Shown one piece after another: positions 24,100 to 35,802 of a DNA stretch of 64,000 nucleotides. The DNA comes from Epiperipatus broadwayi (taxonomy: Eukaryota > Onychophora > Udeonychophora > Euonychophora > Peripatidae): NCBI GenBank assembly GCA_028023455.1, contig JAQFVV010000157.1, forward strand, positions 1,426,001 through 1,490,000. Direction: 5' to 3'. How positions within the stretch are numbered: position 1 is the stretch's first letter; each line of letters starts with the position of its first letter. The notes beneath the pieces were generated by a model. That model ran no database searches. It saw only the letters and a program-made list of their open reading frames with translations, and was not told the origin of the DNA. Made by a program: the position numbers and the translations under genes.

Positions 24100-25685
24100 A
24101 AGTAAAATAAAAATAGCTTTCAAATAGTTTTTTGTAGGGCAAAGATTTTTCCACCACATCATTATTCAGATGCTCTGGAGGAGAATACCAGACCAGTTGC
24201 CTTGTGGTGACAGTTTGATCAGTTTTTCATTTTGTTTTAGCTAAGAATAAATTGATATACAATTCCTTATAAATAATAAATAGTTAGCAAGAATGATTAT
24301 GAGTTAACTACCTAAAAGAAAAGTTTCAAGACTACTTAAAAAAATTTTTTTTTATTTCCTTTGCTAGATTTGAATTCAGGATACTTAAATGGCAAGCAGA
24401 AGCCCTATCATTGCACTACGAAGATTTAGTTTACAAGTCAACTTTTGTGTTGAATTAGATTTCATTCAAAAACTAATAAGTGAACCATCTTTTATTTCAT
24501 TTCTTCAATTACCTTTTATCTATTTATTTAATTATTATTCATTGATTTATCTATATAAACTATGATAATGGCTACACTCTTGACTATGATTTATTTATTT
24601 TTATTTTACATTTGTTTTATGGGATATTTCCATTTTTAAAAATGTGGAATTAATTTGTATAGTCAAATATAGGATAATATATGAGATTTTAAGAATGCAT
24701 AAACAACATCAATAAAAATGGATAAATTATAAACAATTGTGTAGAAGTTTTTAATAAAACATTTATATTTCACAGCAATTATTTTTTGTAAATATGAAAA
24801 TTCAACTTTCAAGTGATTGGAGATGAGTATTAAATGCCTTGGGAGTTTAAATATTGTATTCTCTTTTATACAAATAGAAATATTTATATTCATAAGTACC
24901 AGTTTGCAAACTGAAAAATACATTTGCTTCAACATATTTTATAATTAAATGAATCATAACAGTATATGTGTGAAGATCAAGAATATAATTTTGTTCCAAA
25001 ATAGCAATTCTTTTTAGAAATCATTAATGTTTATTTTGTTGCATTAGAATTCTGTTAGTTAGACCTTTTGATTTTAGTTAATTAATTATATCACAATTAA
25101 GATGTCTGAACAGATAGGTTTCTTCATTGATTTTAAAGAACTTTTACCGTTATCTTATATTCAGTTTAAAAAAATATTTGATGAATTTAAATCAGGATCT
25201 TTTGAAAGGAGCCATCTTTGTGATTTTTATCTATATTATTTATGTGTTATCCTCATCCTTGCCCCCTCATTTATTAAATGTAAATTATGGTTAACAATAG
25301 TTTATTTTTTTACATTTAATTTCGCAAAAATAGTGTGCAAAGAATAGCAGTTTAAATAAGATTCTTAACTTAGCTATTGCCAAAGTTTTAATCATTTTCT
25401 CGGTTTCCCTGATTTTGATTTTATGAAGTAATTTTTTTTTTTTTTTTCGAAACTTATTTCAGCATTTGTTTAATTAAAAGTCTGAAATTGTAACTTAAAC
25501 CAGAAAAAGCATACATTAGTTTAAAATATCTTTATTCAGGCTAAGTACTTTCCATACTTCAGGTATCAGAATCATAGCTTTATGAATTAATCTTATTTTG
25601 TTTTTATAAGTACTTGCTTGTTGTCTGTAAAAATTATTAGAAAATTAAATTTCTTATTTTTATCCAAATTTATGTAAATGCTATT
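24100..25685. other. AT-rich intron sequence, mostly unassigned
   Basis: Apart from a tRNA-like unit at about 24360-24445, nothing is identifiable. Frames at 24663-24935 (minus) and 25102-25347 (plus) are of low complexity and match no family I know. Confidence 0.4.
24360..24445 (-). mobile_element. degenerate tRNA-derived SINE-like unit
   Basis: On the minus strand, GTAGTGCAATGATAGGGCTT resembles an A box of a Gly-type tRNA, followed by TGCTTGCCATTTAAG (anticodon-arm-like) and CCTGAATTCAAATCTAGC, a B-box-like element at the expected spacing. The flanks show no clear tail. Confidence 0.5.
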
Positions 25686-25689
25686 AGAG

Positions 25690-25890
25690 AGGCCTTTTTT
25701 AGATAAAGGGATGCTGGCTTTTTTTTATTATTTATATTGCATTTGTCTTTGGCTATAGTCTACCCCTCATCCTTCTCTTTCTATCATTTTTTTCAATGCC
25801 CACAGTAGATGCCTTGGAGAGATCATATTCTTGGCCTGACTGCAGTTCATGCTTTAAAAATATTGAAGAGTGTTCATTGCTTCTTTTTAT
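25690..25890 (+). repeat. family C repeat, copy 1
   Basis: It shares with 35350-35530 the ordered blocks TTTGGCTATAG, then TCATCCTTCTCTTTCT or TTCATCTTTCTTTTTCTGTC, then GAGAGATC, then TGGCCTGA-TG-AGTTCATG and AAAAATATTGA-GAGT. It is non-coding and diverged, and the family is unknown. Confidence 0.7.
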
Positions 25891-26029
25891 TCTCTTATAT
25901 AAGTAGTTGTGTTGGGTCAGTCTTGTGGACAGGTTTGCTCTTTATTTTAATATCTTTTTATATATTTTCATCTAGTTCTTTTTTGATATAAATCAGCATA
26001 CAACATTGATGTTATATTTTAACTAGATA

Positions 26030-26125
26030 AATGCTTTATGGTATTTAGTGCAGTGATAGGGTTTTAAAGTTAATGTTCCAAGATCAATTCTCAGCTGAAT
26101 AAGACAATTAAAAAAAATTGATTCA
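26030..26125 (+). mobile_element. possible tRNA-derived SINE-like unit
   Basis: TTAGTGCAGTGATAGGGTTT resembles an A box, and AAGATCAATTCTCAGCTGAA about 40 bases on resembles a B box. It is strongly diverged and tentative. Confidence 0.35.
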
Positions 26126-26339
26126 TAATAACTGAATGAAATTATTAAATGTTTATTTTACCACAAGGGTGTCTGAATATTATATAACCTTCCAAACAAT
26201 TTGACATATAGTTGCTTTTTTTTTTTGTCTTTAATTTTCTCTACATTTTTACCTTTAATAGAGTTTCATTTCTAATCTCTAAGCTACATATTTTACTATT
26301 AACTGTTTATTTTGTAATTCTTGTAATATATCCAAATAT

Positions 26340-26465
26340 ATACAGATAAAGGTGGATACTCACCTTTATTGTAAAGAAGTCGCCTTGACTACAGATTGAG
26401 ATTGTTATTGGTATTGTTTAAGTGTTGATTGCTTTTGTGTATTTACATTTGTAAACCTATTTAAC
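26340..26465 (+). repeat. family D repeat, left copy
   Basis: A segment of about 120 bp, GATAAAGGTGGATACTCACC, then TTTATTGTAAAGAAG, then ATTGGTATTGTTTAAGTGTT, recurs in the same orientation at 28880-28995. The two copies bracket the hAT-like element between them. Confidence 0.72.
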
Positions 26466-26615
26466 CTTGAGCATGATTAGCTTTATTATTTAAGTAGTAC
26501 ATAGTTTCAGTCAAATTTAAAAGTTATAATTGGTTTGATAGTCTGCTTTCAGAAATGAAGTTTGTTTAAACTTCTTATGTAATTAATAATCTTTCTTTAG
26601 TCAAGATGCAATCTT

Positions 26616-28868
26616 TAGCATTCCCAAACTTTTTCAGGCCACTGCCTCCTTTGCAAGACAAATTTTGTAACACCCACCCCCACCCATCCTCCCAAGTATA
26701 ATAGTTTTCTGCGTTCAATCTGTTTAATATTTTTGACGTAAATAACAACTAATGATACTGTACCGGATGATGCCTATCCTGTAATCCATATAATGCACAC
26801 AAAATATAATATGATGTCAATGTCACGCATCAGAATAAGGCAACATAAACTCAATATCAATAAACAAGAAAGAAAAAATCTAAGTTTAAATGAGTAAAAT
26901 CAAACCAAAATCGATTATATTTCCTGATTTCTCCCTATCCAAAACTCTAATACCCTGCTAATTGGTACCATGAAGTTTTAGGCAGTATATCTTTGAAAGG
27001 CTGAACCTAAACCTCACCTTTATGTGTCACTTTTGAGAAGAGAAAAAACACTTTCAAAAAGGAAATAACCACTGCCAACAAAAAAACAAATCAGCATATC
27101 AATAAATTTTTAATAATCACATACAGAGATTACAAAAATAATAATAATTTCACGCAAAGTAAATTTCTCTTTTCTCAAATAGAGCAGTGTGTTAAAAGCA
27201 AACAACAACAAACATATATATATATACACATCAGCATATACACAAGCATTCCAGAAATTAATTTGGTAGAATTGTTTTAAAGTAGAAAAATCAAATAATA
27301 ATTTATAAAGAAACAAAAAAAAAAATACAATAAAATTTATAGCAACAAGACATAATGATAATAAATAAAAATATAAAAAAAATTATATCATATAGCTTCC
27401 ATTAACCATCTCTGGACTTAGTAACTTTTAAGTGTGCTAAATTGATGAGGGCTTCTCTTTTTCACAGCAAAATGTAGGCATTAAGGTGCTCATCATCATC
27501 ACCTAGCTTCTGTGGCCACATGACAGCAGCATAGGAGTCCAGCTGGTGCACTAACATTGGGAGTTTACTTCATTAGCATTTTAATGATAAAATTTAGGCA
27601 TTTTTATATTTCTCAGCTTTCTCTAGAAATCTTTATAATAAATGACAGCAGACAACCAAGAGTCGATCATGCAATTCTGGACAGACTGTAATTTGAAGCT
27701 AAGCTCAGCTCTGCCTTCTTTCATAAAGTTCACTGTTTTTACAACTACAATATTTCTCTTACTTCAGCAAACCCTTAACCGCCCAGCAAACAAAACATAG
27801 CAATGAAAACAATAAACTCAGATGAGACACACACCCTATTACAGGCATGTCCAACATACGGCCCGCGTCATGATTACTAGAGCGAGCTTCGATCACTTTA
27901 TTGCGAATAAAGCTCTCATGATTGGATGTAGCTTCTAATTGACACGCCATACGTTTGTGGTCAATTTTTTTATCGCTGTAATTTTTTTACGGCGAAAAAT
28001 ACGCAACTCGCATATTTTAAGCTAAAAAATTTTTTCATTCTAGGGATGACTTCCAGAAAATGAAAAATTGATCTTGAATGCCGTATATTTAATGAAGAAT
28101 GGAAGTGGAAATATTTCATCTGGCCCGTGAAAAAAGTTTTCTTTCTAATGTGGCCCTTGGCCACGCCTGCCCTATCACCTGCTGAAAACCTTTTATAGCA
28201 CACTTATAGCAATACATTGAGTACCCCTCTTTCACTATTACAACTGTTATCTCTAATTTCTTGGATAATTGATCATAACACAATTGATATAGCTTTTTAC
28301 GCCTTTTTTATCTTTCATTTTCCACTCGGGCTTTTTTAATTCCTCAAGGAGTTTCGTTCCACATATAGTTTCTAATTTTAATACAATGGAAATAACATTT
28401 TCCATCTTTACAAAAGATTCAAAACAAAAAAACAAATCTGAGATATGACAAATCTTTAGATTCTCACAGCTGATATTGGCCTTAAATTATTTTATTTTTT
28501 TAACAAAAAATATAATGCACAGGGTGACCACTTCTATGATATTAATAAAATTTAAACTTAGCCATACAATAATAACCTGCATTCCTTTTAACTTCTTAAT
28601 AGAAAAAAAAACTGTCAAAAATATGGAAAACATTTACAATTACTCTGACTATCTCCTTTTATATATATATATTCTTGCGCATAAACAATTTCTAAAATAA
28701 CCATAAAATTAGCAGTTTGGGAGTGAGTTAAAGCTGGCGATCAGTGCGTCCAGAGAAAAGGCTTGACCACCTGAATGCCCCCAAATGTTTCTGAACTCAC
28801 TGTCGATCCCTAGAAGTCTTCACCGCCCACTGGGGGAGGAGCAGTACTGCCCACTTTGAGAAACACTG
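26616..28868. mobile_element. old hAT-like element of about 2.25 kb, interrupted
   Basis: The left end TAGCATTCCCAAACTTTTTC and the reverse complement of the right end, CAGTGTTTCTCAAAGTGG, resemble one another and the usual CAGTG-TTCTCAAAC hAT terminus. The first base of the left end is mutated. Internal GC-richer patches near both ends (CCACTGCCTCC; CTTCACCGCCCACTGGGGG) support a single element. No target duplication is convincing and no intact transposase frame is seen. A younger hAT element is inserted at 27842-28169. Pairing of the two ends is inference. Confidence 0.5.
27842..28169. mobile_element. hAT-like non-autonomous element nested in an older one
   Basis: This 328-bp element begins CAGGCATGTCCAACATACGG and ends GGCCCTTGGCCACGCCTG, inverted termini of the CAGGCRTG type. 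It is flanked by CCCTATTA (27834-27841) and CCCTATCA (28170-28177), an 8-bp target duplication with one difference. The GGCCCGC / CTGGCCCGTG subterminal blocks are the familiar style of short hAT elements. The 77-codon frame on the minus strand is incidental. The nearly intact duplication shows it is younger than its host element. Confidence 0.9.
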
Positions 28869-28879
28869 GTCTATATAAA

Positions 28880-28995
28880 TACATTGGAACCTAGATAAAG
28901 ATGGGTATCCATCTTTGTTGTAAAAAGGAGGTTGTTTTATTGATATTGGCATTGTTTATGTATTAACTGCTTTCATGTATTTTTATATGAATATA
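28880..28995 (+). repeat. family D repeat, right copy
   Basis: It reads GATAAAGATGGGTATCCATC, TTTGTTGTAAAAAGGAGGTTG, then TTGGCATTGTTTATG-ATTAAC, parallel to 26340-26465. It lies directly beyond the right end of the hAT-like element. Confidence 0.7.
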
Positions 28996-29014
28996 TATAT
29001 ACTTAAAGGGAAAA

Positions 29015-29230
29015 GGATCTCATAGTAAAGTGATAGCACATGTAATCTTTTTTCATGTCCATACCTCAGTTTGAATGTAGGCTGCATACAACTTTTTTCC
29101 AGTTTCATTCAGGTTCAGAACTTTTAGACAGCTGACTTATAACCAATGTAGTTAACCAATATTAATCAGTAAATGAATGTTATGCTATTTTTGATTACAG
29201 AGAATAGGAAACTACTCAAACTCTCATCTC
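29015..29230 (+). mobile_element. degenerate tRNA-derived SINE-like unit
   Basis: CTCATAGTAAAGTGATAGCA resembles an A box and ACCTCAGTTTGAATGTAGG a B box. The 3' part (CAGTAAATGAATGTTATGCT) resembles that of the unit at 33055-33260 (TTAGTAAATGAGTATTTAGCT), so both probably belong to one family. Confidence 0.5.
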
Positions 29231-29239
29231 CTTTACCTT

Positions 29240-30338
29240 TTGTTCTTGATATGTAGGGCTTTTGGCAAGAGATTGTTTTTTCCCTTTCAACTGGTTATTC
29301 AAAAGCTTTTTTATCTTTTTTTTTTTTTTACATATATATAAATAACTAGAATATAATCTTTTGCGAGTAAATTTTTATCTAACTGTAAAACGCCTGTCTT
29401 TTTTTTTTTTTGCTGTATTGTGAGTTGATTAAAATCAGCAGTTTCACCACAATGGCTGTTTTGTTTGTTAATTATTCTCCTAATATTAATTTGTCTGAGA
29501 GTTTTTTTCTTCCATATTAAAACTGCAGAAAGTGACAGCTTTGTATTTTTTTTAATTTATTTATTTTTAATCCAATAAAGTAGAAAGTTTAAGAAGATTG
29601 ACTAGTATAGTTTATCATTTAATCATATTTTCCTAAAATGCTTATCAAATGATTTCAAATAATAAACATCTGCAGGAATTTAGTTATTATTACTAAACAG
29701 TATTGTAAAACTTATGACACTAGATAATTAGACAATATATTACCTGCAGTTAATAATAACAGTAAGAGTTAATTTAATAAGTCTTCTATACAGTTGTTAC
29801 TAAATGTAAGTATGCTATATTAGTTAGAAAGTTATGAACGATAAATAATCGTGTTATATTTATAAAAGCGTTTCCACTTATATATAAAAGTAATGTTTAA
29901 ACACTTATGTTGCCCTTGAAGTGTAGGGAAATGATTGACCATTTTAAGTGTGATCTCAAAGACATTATAGTAGTACATTATTTTAAATGATTCAGATTTA
30001 TGAATAATTCAATATTTTCAATGTCATCTAGACTGATTGTGGTAATGAAATAATTAAAAAAAAATGAACTTTTTTAATAATTACTTTTCATACTATTTTT
30101 AATTTCCTATAATTTATCTCATTTATTCTCATGCAAATATGCCTTTTTTTTTTTTTTTTACCTAAGATAGCTTAAGATTTATTTTGCTCTCATACAGTAA
30201 TATCAAAGTGTACTCTTCATTCATTAAAACAATTTTAATGTTGGAAGAAATAGATAAGACTGTCATTTAATTAGCATTAATAATCTTCACATAATTGACA
30301 GAAGTCAGATTCAACTGATTGATTATGAATAAAAGATC
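29240..30338. other. AT-rich intron sequence, nothing identified
   Basis: Only long T tracts (about 29320, 29400, 30150) and AT-rich sequence were seen. Confidence 0.5.
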
Positions 30339-30346
30339 ATTTATGG

Positions 30347-30730
30347 CAGGGGTCCCCAACCTTTTTGCACTTAATAGCACATTCTATAATACCGGCCAAG
30401 TGGCGGGCACCACTTATTTTTTCAACCAAGTGGCGAGCACCATTTATTTTTTCAATGTAAATTTATAGTTGGATATTGTTAATAATACACATAATGTACA
30501 AAAAAATATTTATTTCAAAAATAAAATTTTAACATATAATGAACGCTGTAAAAGTATAGTATGCCCTACAATTTGATTACAATATAATACAATAATTTAT
30601 AAGAAATTTTAAAAATTAAATTTATTTGTATCAGATAAATAATCTTTTATCATGTTTGAATAGCGGCGGGCACACGTAAAATGGTCTGCTGGCACCATGG
30701 TGCCCGTGGGCATAGGGTTGGGGACCCCTG
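30347..30730. mobile_element. hAT-like short element with perfect 8-bp target duplication (copy 1)
   Basis: A 384-bp element starts CAGGGGTCCCCAACCTTTTT and ends GGGTTGGGGACCCCTG, good inverted termini. It is flanked by ATTTATGG at 30339-30346 and 30731-30738, a perfect duplication. Inside, the GGCCAAGTGGCGGGCACCA-like block is duplicated in tandem (about 30394-30446), and the right end reads GGTGCCCGTGGGCATAGGG. No transposase. A shorter, inverted copy lies at 54340-54631. Confidence 0.94.
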
Positions 30731-30738
30731 ATTTATGG

Positions 30739-33054
30739 TAAATATTTTTTTCAGCCTTCAAATTATGTTGGGTAAGATTTTTAATTGATTCTTATTATTA
30801 AATGTTTTTCCCTTAAAGGAAATTAAATTTTGTGAAATATCTGTTGATGCACACAAATCAGGATCAACTAAGAATATGCCCAATTGTTTTATTTAAATTA
30901 ATAGGTTTCAAATGAATTAATGGTTCAGAGGAAAGATTATATATTAGTTAAGGCACTTTTTAAACTTACAATTTGTTCTATCTCACAGAATTCAATACCC
31001 TCATCAGCATTTTCTAGTTTATTTTGTTCCTGCAAATGGTAATTGATTGCTTACTTATTACCTAGTTTTTATTATTATTTGAAATAATAATATTTGTTAA
31101 GTCTATAATGATACAAACAATTTTTACATCTTTCAGCAGTTAATTAATTATGGTGACAACAGGGGCATTTTAATTTTTTTCACTTAAGTATAATAGTAAT
31201 GGGTACATTGTCAATTTTACTCTTGGTAATAATTGCTTAGGTGACTTATTTTTTACCATCTTAGTTATAAAGTTTTTTAAGTCCTATGGTATTTCTTTGA
31301 TCACATCTGGATTTAGTTCCCATTATATATCAATAAGTTTAAGTGAGTTGTTTATTAGCTTTCTGGAAATCATTTTATTGAAATAGGAGGCAGTGATTAT
31401 TATTATATTCACGTATGAATTCAACAGAAATTAAACTCTGTAATTAAATTGTAATATCTCTTACTTTAATATAAATGTTTATTTATACGAACTATAATAA
31501 TTTTGTTTATTCAAATCTTTAAGTGTGTTTTTAATGCAGATCATGTCTTTTGAAGAAGGTGCTTTAGACTAAAAATACATTTAAGGTTTTAAATAACTAA
31601 AATTATTGTTGCTTTATATAAGAAATATTTATAATAATGCAATAAGTTAATATTTTGATCTAAACATTTCTTGCAGCATTTTGAATAATAGATTTTTATT
31701 AAAATTTTCTTCAATGTTTCTGGATCAGCAGTTTATACTCTCTCATCCAAATCTTGCAGGCTACTACAACATTTAAAAAAACAGATTGAATTGATCAGTA
31801 CTTATTTGTTGATGTATATTAACTATTAATTTTTCCCCATTTATTTTTGAAGTGTTAAATTCTTATGTTTTGACCTCCTAGAAAATTATTTATATGTTTT
31901 GTAGGAACATCTATTCTGCAGTTCAACCATTTGTGTTGTTATACACTTGTGTTTTACTACTTGCAGCATTTTGATTAGTATTAATTTCTAACATCACATT
32001 TGCCACATTTATCAATTCTATAGATACAATGAGTTTAATACATATTAAGCCTATGAATATGGATTAAACAGGCTCTGAAAGTGCTTTAATTACTATGAGT
32101 TGTGTAATTCATAATTATCATCAATTTTAATACTCTGATAAAATGGAAGACTTGAGAACTAAAGATTCCTGAATTAAAATCTCGGTTAAAAAAAGAGATA
32201 ATAAAAATTAGTTGGCTCATTAAAATGGAACTATTATTTTCAATCTGTCACTTAGTTATTTGAATGTTTATAACTTATGTACACCATTTTTTTTAATATA
32301 TGTATAATCCTTATTTTAGATTTTTTTTTTTTTTCACTCATCTAGTTTATTGATCTTCACCCTGAGTAAACTTATAAACTACTGTGAAAAATCCATACTT
32401 ATTAATTTTTGTTCATCAAAATTAGTTACCTTTACTTGAATTATTATTTTAAAACAAAATGTTTTCTTTTTAAAAAAAATATTTCTATCAAATGACTTGA
32501 AAATAATAGTCAAATGGTTGATCACTCAAGACATGATTTCCAAACAGTAAAAGTGACAAATTGAGTTTCAATCCAGGGATCTTCAAAGCTCTAAAATCCA
32601 TCACATTCCTACTATGCTAAACCAGGCAGGACTATTAAGTGATTACTCATTTGCAATAAGTATATTTGCAGTTAAATGTATTTCATGCTTTGAACTTTTT
32701 TTATTGATTACCATCATTGATATGAATGCATCAAAAACACTCCCAATAGTTTGTGATTATCTTAATCCTATCTTTTTGCATCAATACTTCAGAAAAGTAT
32801 ATGTAAAGATATACATCTTGTTCAAAGATAATGTTTTTCTTCTTGATAATCTTTTGAATCTCACCCAGTTCAGTTAGAGATGTAAAATTATTAATAATAG
32901 CAAAATATGATTTTTATTACCATTTGGGGATAGTTTTATCTCATCCCAAAACAAAAATAGAAAAGTAATTCATATATGGAATTTATTGTGTCAGTAATGA
33001 ATAAATATTTTAGAATTGGGTTAAATAAAAACAAAAAATGTATATATACATGTA
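30739..33054. other. AT-rich intron sequence, nothing identified
   Basis: There is no coding exon or structured element I can support. A possible B-box-like AATTGAGTTTCAATCCAGGG at about 32560 hints at another decayed tRNA-like unit. The 87-codon frame at 32614-32877 is unrecognised and probably chance. Confidence 0.45.
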
Positions 33055-33260
33055 TATATTTGAAACCAGGCACTCTTCACAAACCTGGAAAAAAAGGTCT
33101 TGGAGCTTAGTAGTTAGTACATATGTCTTCCATATCCATGATTTGAGCTTTAAATTTGGGCTGGATGTATTTTGGGAATTTTTTTGGGATAGCTTACCCA
33201 TATCTAATTTATATAGTCATCCACTTATTGATTAGTAAATGAGTATTTAGCTATTTTTAG
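33055..33260 (+). mobile_element. tRNA-derived SINE-like unit joined to a family A spacer
   Basis: It begins with AACCAGGCACTCTTCACAAA, the spacer also seen in the family A array near 6985. This is followed by a tRNA-like body: GGAGCTTAGTAGTTAGTACA (A-box-like), TGTCTTCCATATCCATGA (anticodon-arm-like) and GAGCTTTAAATTTGGGCTGG (B-box-like). The combination suggests a SINE inserted in, or derived next to, a family A fragment. Confidence 0.55.
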
Positions 33261-33264
33261 TTGC

Positions 33265-34620
33265 AAAATAATTTATGCAAATAAGGTAAAATCTTAAACT
33301 CTCACTACTCTATAGCTGGAAAATCTGTGGACATTGTCTTCTGCATTGGTGTAAGAGAAATCTTTCCACTGAAGTTAATATGTAAGTTATTTATTATGTT
33401 GGTGATTTGCCATCCATTTATGAAAATATAGTGTATTTCAATATTTTCTTTTATATTTTGAAGATCAAAGCAAAAAAGTATTTCAACTGATATTTTTTAT
33501 TATTTGTCCTGGTGGGTTTTACCTTTGGTCTCAGTATAAAACTTTTATTCTATATTAAATTTCAATAAATTGGACTTGAGTTTTTAGGTTACAAATGAAA
33601 ACATTCAAAAAAATTATTTTTTAAGTTTTCAAATATTGAAAAGGTGAATGCGTCATGAAAACAAAAAAACTTTTTTTATTATTATGCAGTGAGAAAAAAA
33701 AAATCAAGGTATGTAAGACAAGAAAAGTTAATGAAATCTTGGTTGATTGAAATTTATTTTTAAAATAGGAAAAAATAAATCTGAAATATTAATAAATTAT
33801 AAAATTTATTTATAAAATATTAAAATTGCCTTTATAATTTTATGGATATATTAAAAGATATTACAGTATCGATAAGCAATCAGCAATCAATTTCACAAGA
33901 TTTGGTCTGCGTATCAGCAGTAGTTGTCTTTGTTAACATTATGATCAAATTTATTAATTTCTATTTTTAGAAATAAAACATATAAGAATAAAATCAAATT
34001 CTATAGTTGATTTTATTTGGTATTAAATAATTATTATACAATTATTGTGTAAAAATAATCAGAAATATTTAATAAACACAAAAAAAAATCATGTTTCTTA
34101 TTATTCCAAAATTTTTCTCAATCTCACAAATGCTGTGAAAACCAGATTACATAGAAACAAAATCATCAAAGATATGAAGGTAGGATTAAACATGTGAAGA
34201 TTGGATTAAATACACGTTGATCTTTACTACTATTGAAAAATACTGATCTCTAGATCTGATCTCTAGATTTTTTTAAATTAATAAATCAATATTTGTTAGT
34301 TCATAGTTTGTCATTTTAAGAAAGAAAATGTAAGGAAATATCATTATAGATAGCCATAGAAGAGCAATTTAAAGTGAGAGAACTATTGACACTATTTCTT
34401 AAGTAAATAGTCACCTTAAATATTGGGCATTATAACCATTTAGACAATTTTTTACTTTGGAACAAATGTTGTTTTGAAGAAATGCTTCTTTTTTCATAGA
34501 GAATCAAATCTGTTTTCACATTCAAATTGCATGGTATATAAAAAATAATAATAATACTTTTTTTTTATTCATTATAAATAAGCATAAAATGAAAAAAATT
34601 TACTAAACTATTTAATAGTT
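33265..34620. other. AT-rich intron sequence, nothing identified
   Basis: AT-rich, with a short duplicated CTGATCTCTAGAT near 34243-34268. No gene. Confidence 0.5.
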
Positions 34621-34625
34621 GAAAT

Positions 34626-34860
34626 ACACAGGCTTATATATAGCTGTGTCTATATATGCTATCTTAATATATATCTGAGCACTTGTAGCATATATGTGTA
34701 GAGATGATAATCTGGACCAACTGATGATTGCAAGTTGAGCATGAAATACATATATTGGTGATTATTTATCTTATCGACATGTGTGTTCAGGTGTATCGGT
34801 GTTATGAGATAGTGTGGAGGTGGTGGGTCATGTGAAAGTCTGTGCTCATACCCTGTCTAT
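34626..34860 (-). repeat. family A repeat, partial inverted copy
   Basis: Reverse-orientation family A blocks: ATATATCTGAGCACTTGTAG, CTGGACCAACTGATGATTGC, ATTGGTGATTATTTATCTT, ending GTCTGTGCTCATACCC. It resembles the partial copy at 3515-3815 in start, end and variants. Confidence 0.82.
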
Positions 34861-35034
34861 TAAACTATTTAAATAAAACAATAAAAAAAATTTTTTTTTG
34901 AAATGACAATTAATAACATAAACCAAGTGTTATTGTTTGATCATACCATCTCATTTAATCTATCTTCAGTTCAAAAAACACAATGTACATATATTATATC
35001 AACTTAGTAAATATTTAGACATTTAACGGTTTTT

Positions 35035-35215
35035 CAATGGTCGAAACCGGTCTGGGGATGGGGACAATCTAAGATAAAGATGATTTGAATGCCTTCTCTT
35101 GTAGTAGCATTTATCATAATAAAAAAAAAGCTTGTTTAGAGCATTAACATGCTCTTAAGTTTACATATTGGTAATTGCAAGCTATATATAAGTCATGTGA
35201 CATCTGACTCATTAT
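35035..35215 (+). repeat. family E module, copy 2
   Basis: It carries AAACCGGTCTGGGGATGGG and then the segment TTTGAATGCCTTCTCTTGTA, GCATTTATCAT, an A run, AGCTTGTTTAGAGC, ATGCTCTTAA and TCATGTGACATCTGAC. This corresponds to the right arm of the foldback at 17728-18570 but lacks its left partner. Confidence 0.82.
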
Positions 35216-35349
35216 TATTGCTAAGCACTTTTATCATAGTCATAGCATTATAAGTTGTTTTGTTTATTGTTAAACAAATTAGCATAAAATTGTATTTCAG
35301 TAGTTAACGTACATTCCAATAAATGTAAAAAAAAGTTACAGATGCCATT

Positions 35350-35530
35350 TTTTTGGAAGGAGGGCTAATTTCTTTTTTATTTATGGTGTGCATATCTTTG
35401 GCTATAGATCACACTTCCTTCATCTTTCTTTTTCTGTCATCTCAGAGCAAACGAGATCAGCCCTAGAGAGATCGATATTGTGGCCTGATTGTAGTTCATG
35501 ATCCAAAAATATTGATGAGTATTTGATGAC
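35350..35530 (+). repeat. family C repeat, copy 2
   Basis: This parallels 25690-25890 over about 170 bp, with blocks TTTGGCTATAGATC, GAGAGATCGATATTGTGGCC and CCAAAAATATTGATGAGT. It lies only about 180 bp upstream of the third TCF25 exon. Confidence 0.7.
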
Positions 35531-35711
35531 TTTCTTAATAACCAAAAAGGGCATAAAAATGAGAAATTATGTTTATTTGTAGATACACATATATGTATTT
35601 GTTTTAACAAACTATTATCCTTATTAATGTTTCATACTTAAGAAATCTTGGCTATATTTCTAAAATAAATAAGATTCTGACATGTATTTATTTCTTTTAT
35701 TATTATTAAAG

Positions 35712-35802
35712 GCGAGAGAGTCGATACAAGGGAACACCAAGGAATATTTACCGTCATGTTGTGCTATCAGAAATCAAAGATGCTTCAGCTTCTCTACCAC
35801 CT
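35712..35802 (+). CDS. TCF25: TCF25 internal exon (third of three visible)
   Basis: This 91-bp exon sits between an AAAG acceptor (AG at 35710-35711) and a CT/GTAAGT donor at 35803. Its first base completes the Lys codon from the previous exon, and the frame then reads RRESRYKGTPRNIYRH when joined with the upstream K, followed by VVLSEIKDASASLPP. The TPRNI-RH-(I/V)LSEIK motif is one of the best conserved parts of TCF25, equivalent to the APRNIHRHVILSEIKEA-type segment of vertebrates. It ends in phase 0. The next exon should begin just after the LPP and lead to the FDPLPP-type segment, which I could not find in this window. Confidence 0.92.

Larger units (their letters stand above)
7590..35711 (+). 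other. TCF25: TCF25 intron of about 28.1 kb
   Basis: This very long intron runs from the GTGAGC donor at 7590 to the TTAAAG acceptor ending at 35711. It carries most of the annotated transposon remnants of the window: Penelope-like, RTE-like, CR1/L2-like, hAT-like, and families A to E. I see no second gene inside it. Confidence 0.85.

Noticed and set aside
27759-28203. Two minus-strand frames of 63 and 77 codons
   Set aside because: They cross the short hAT element and its flank. No transposase motif is present, and the element's size and ends mark it as non-coding.
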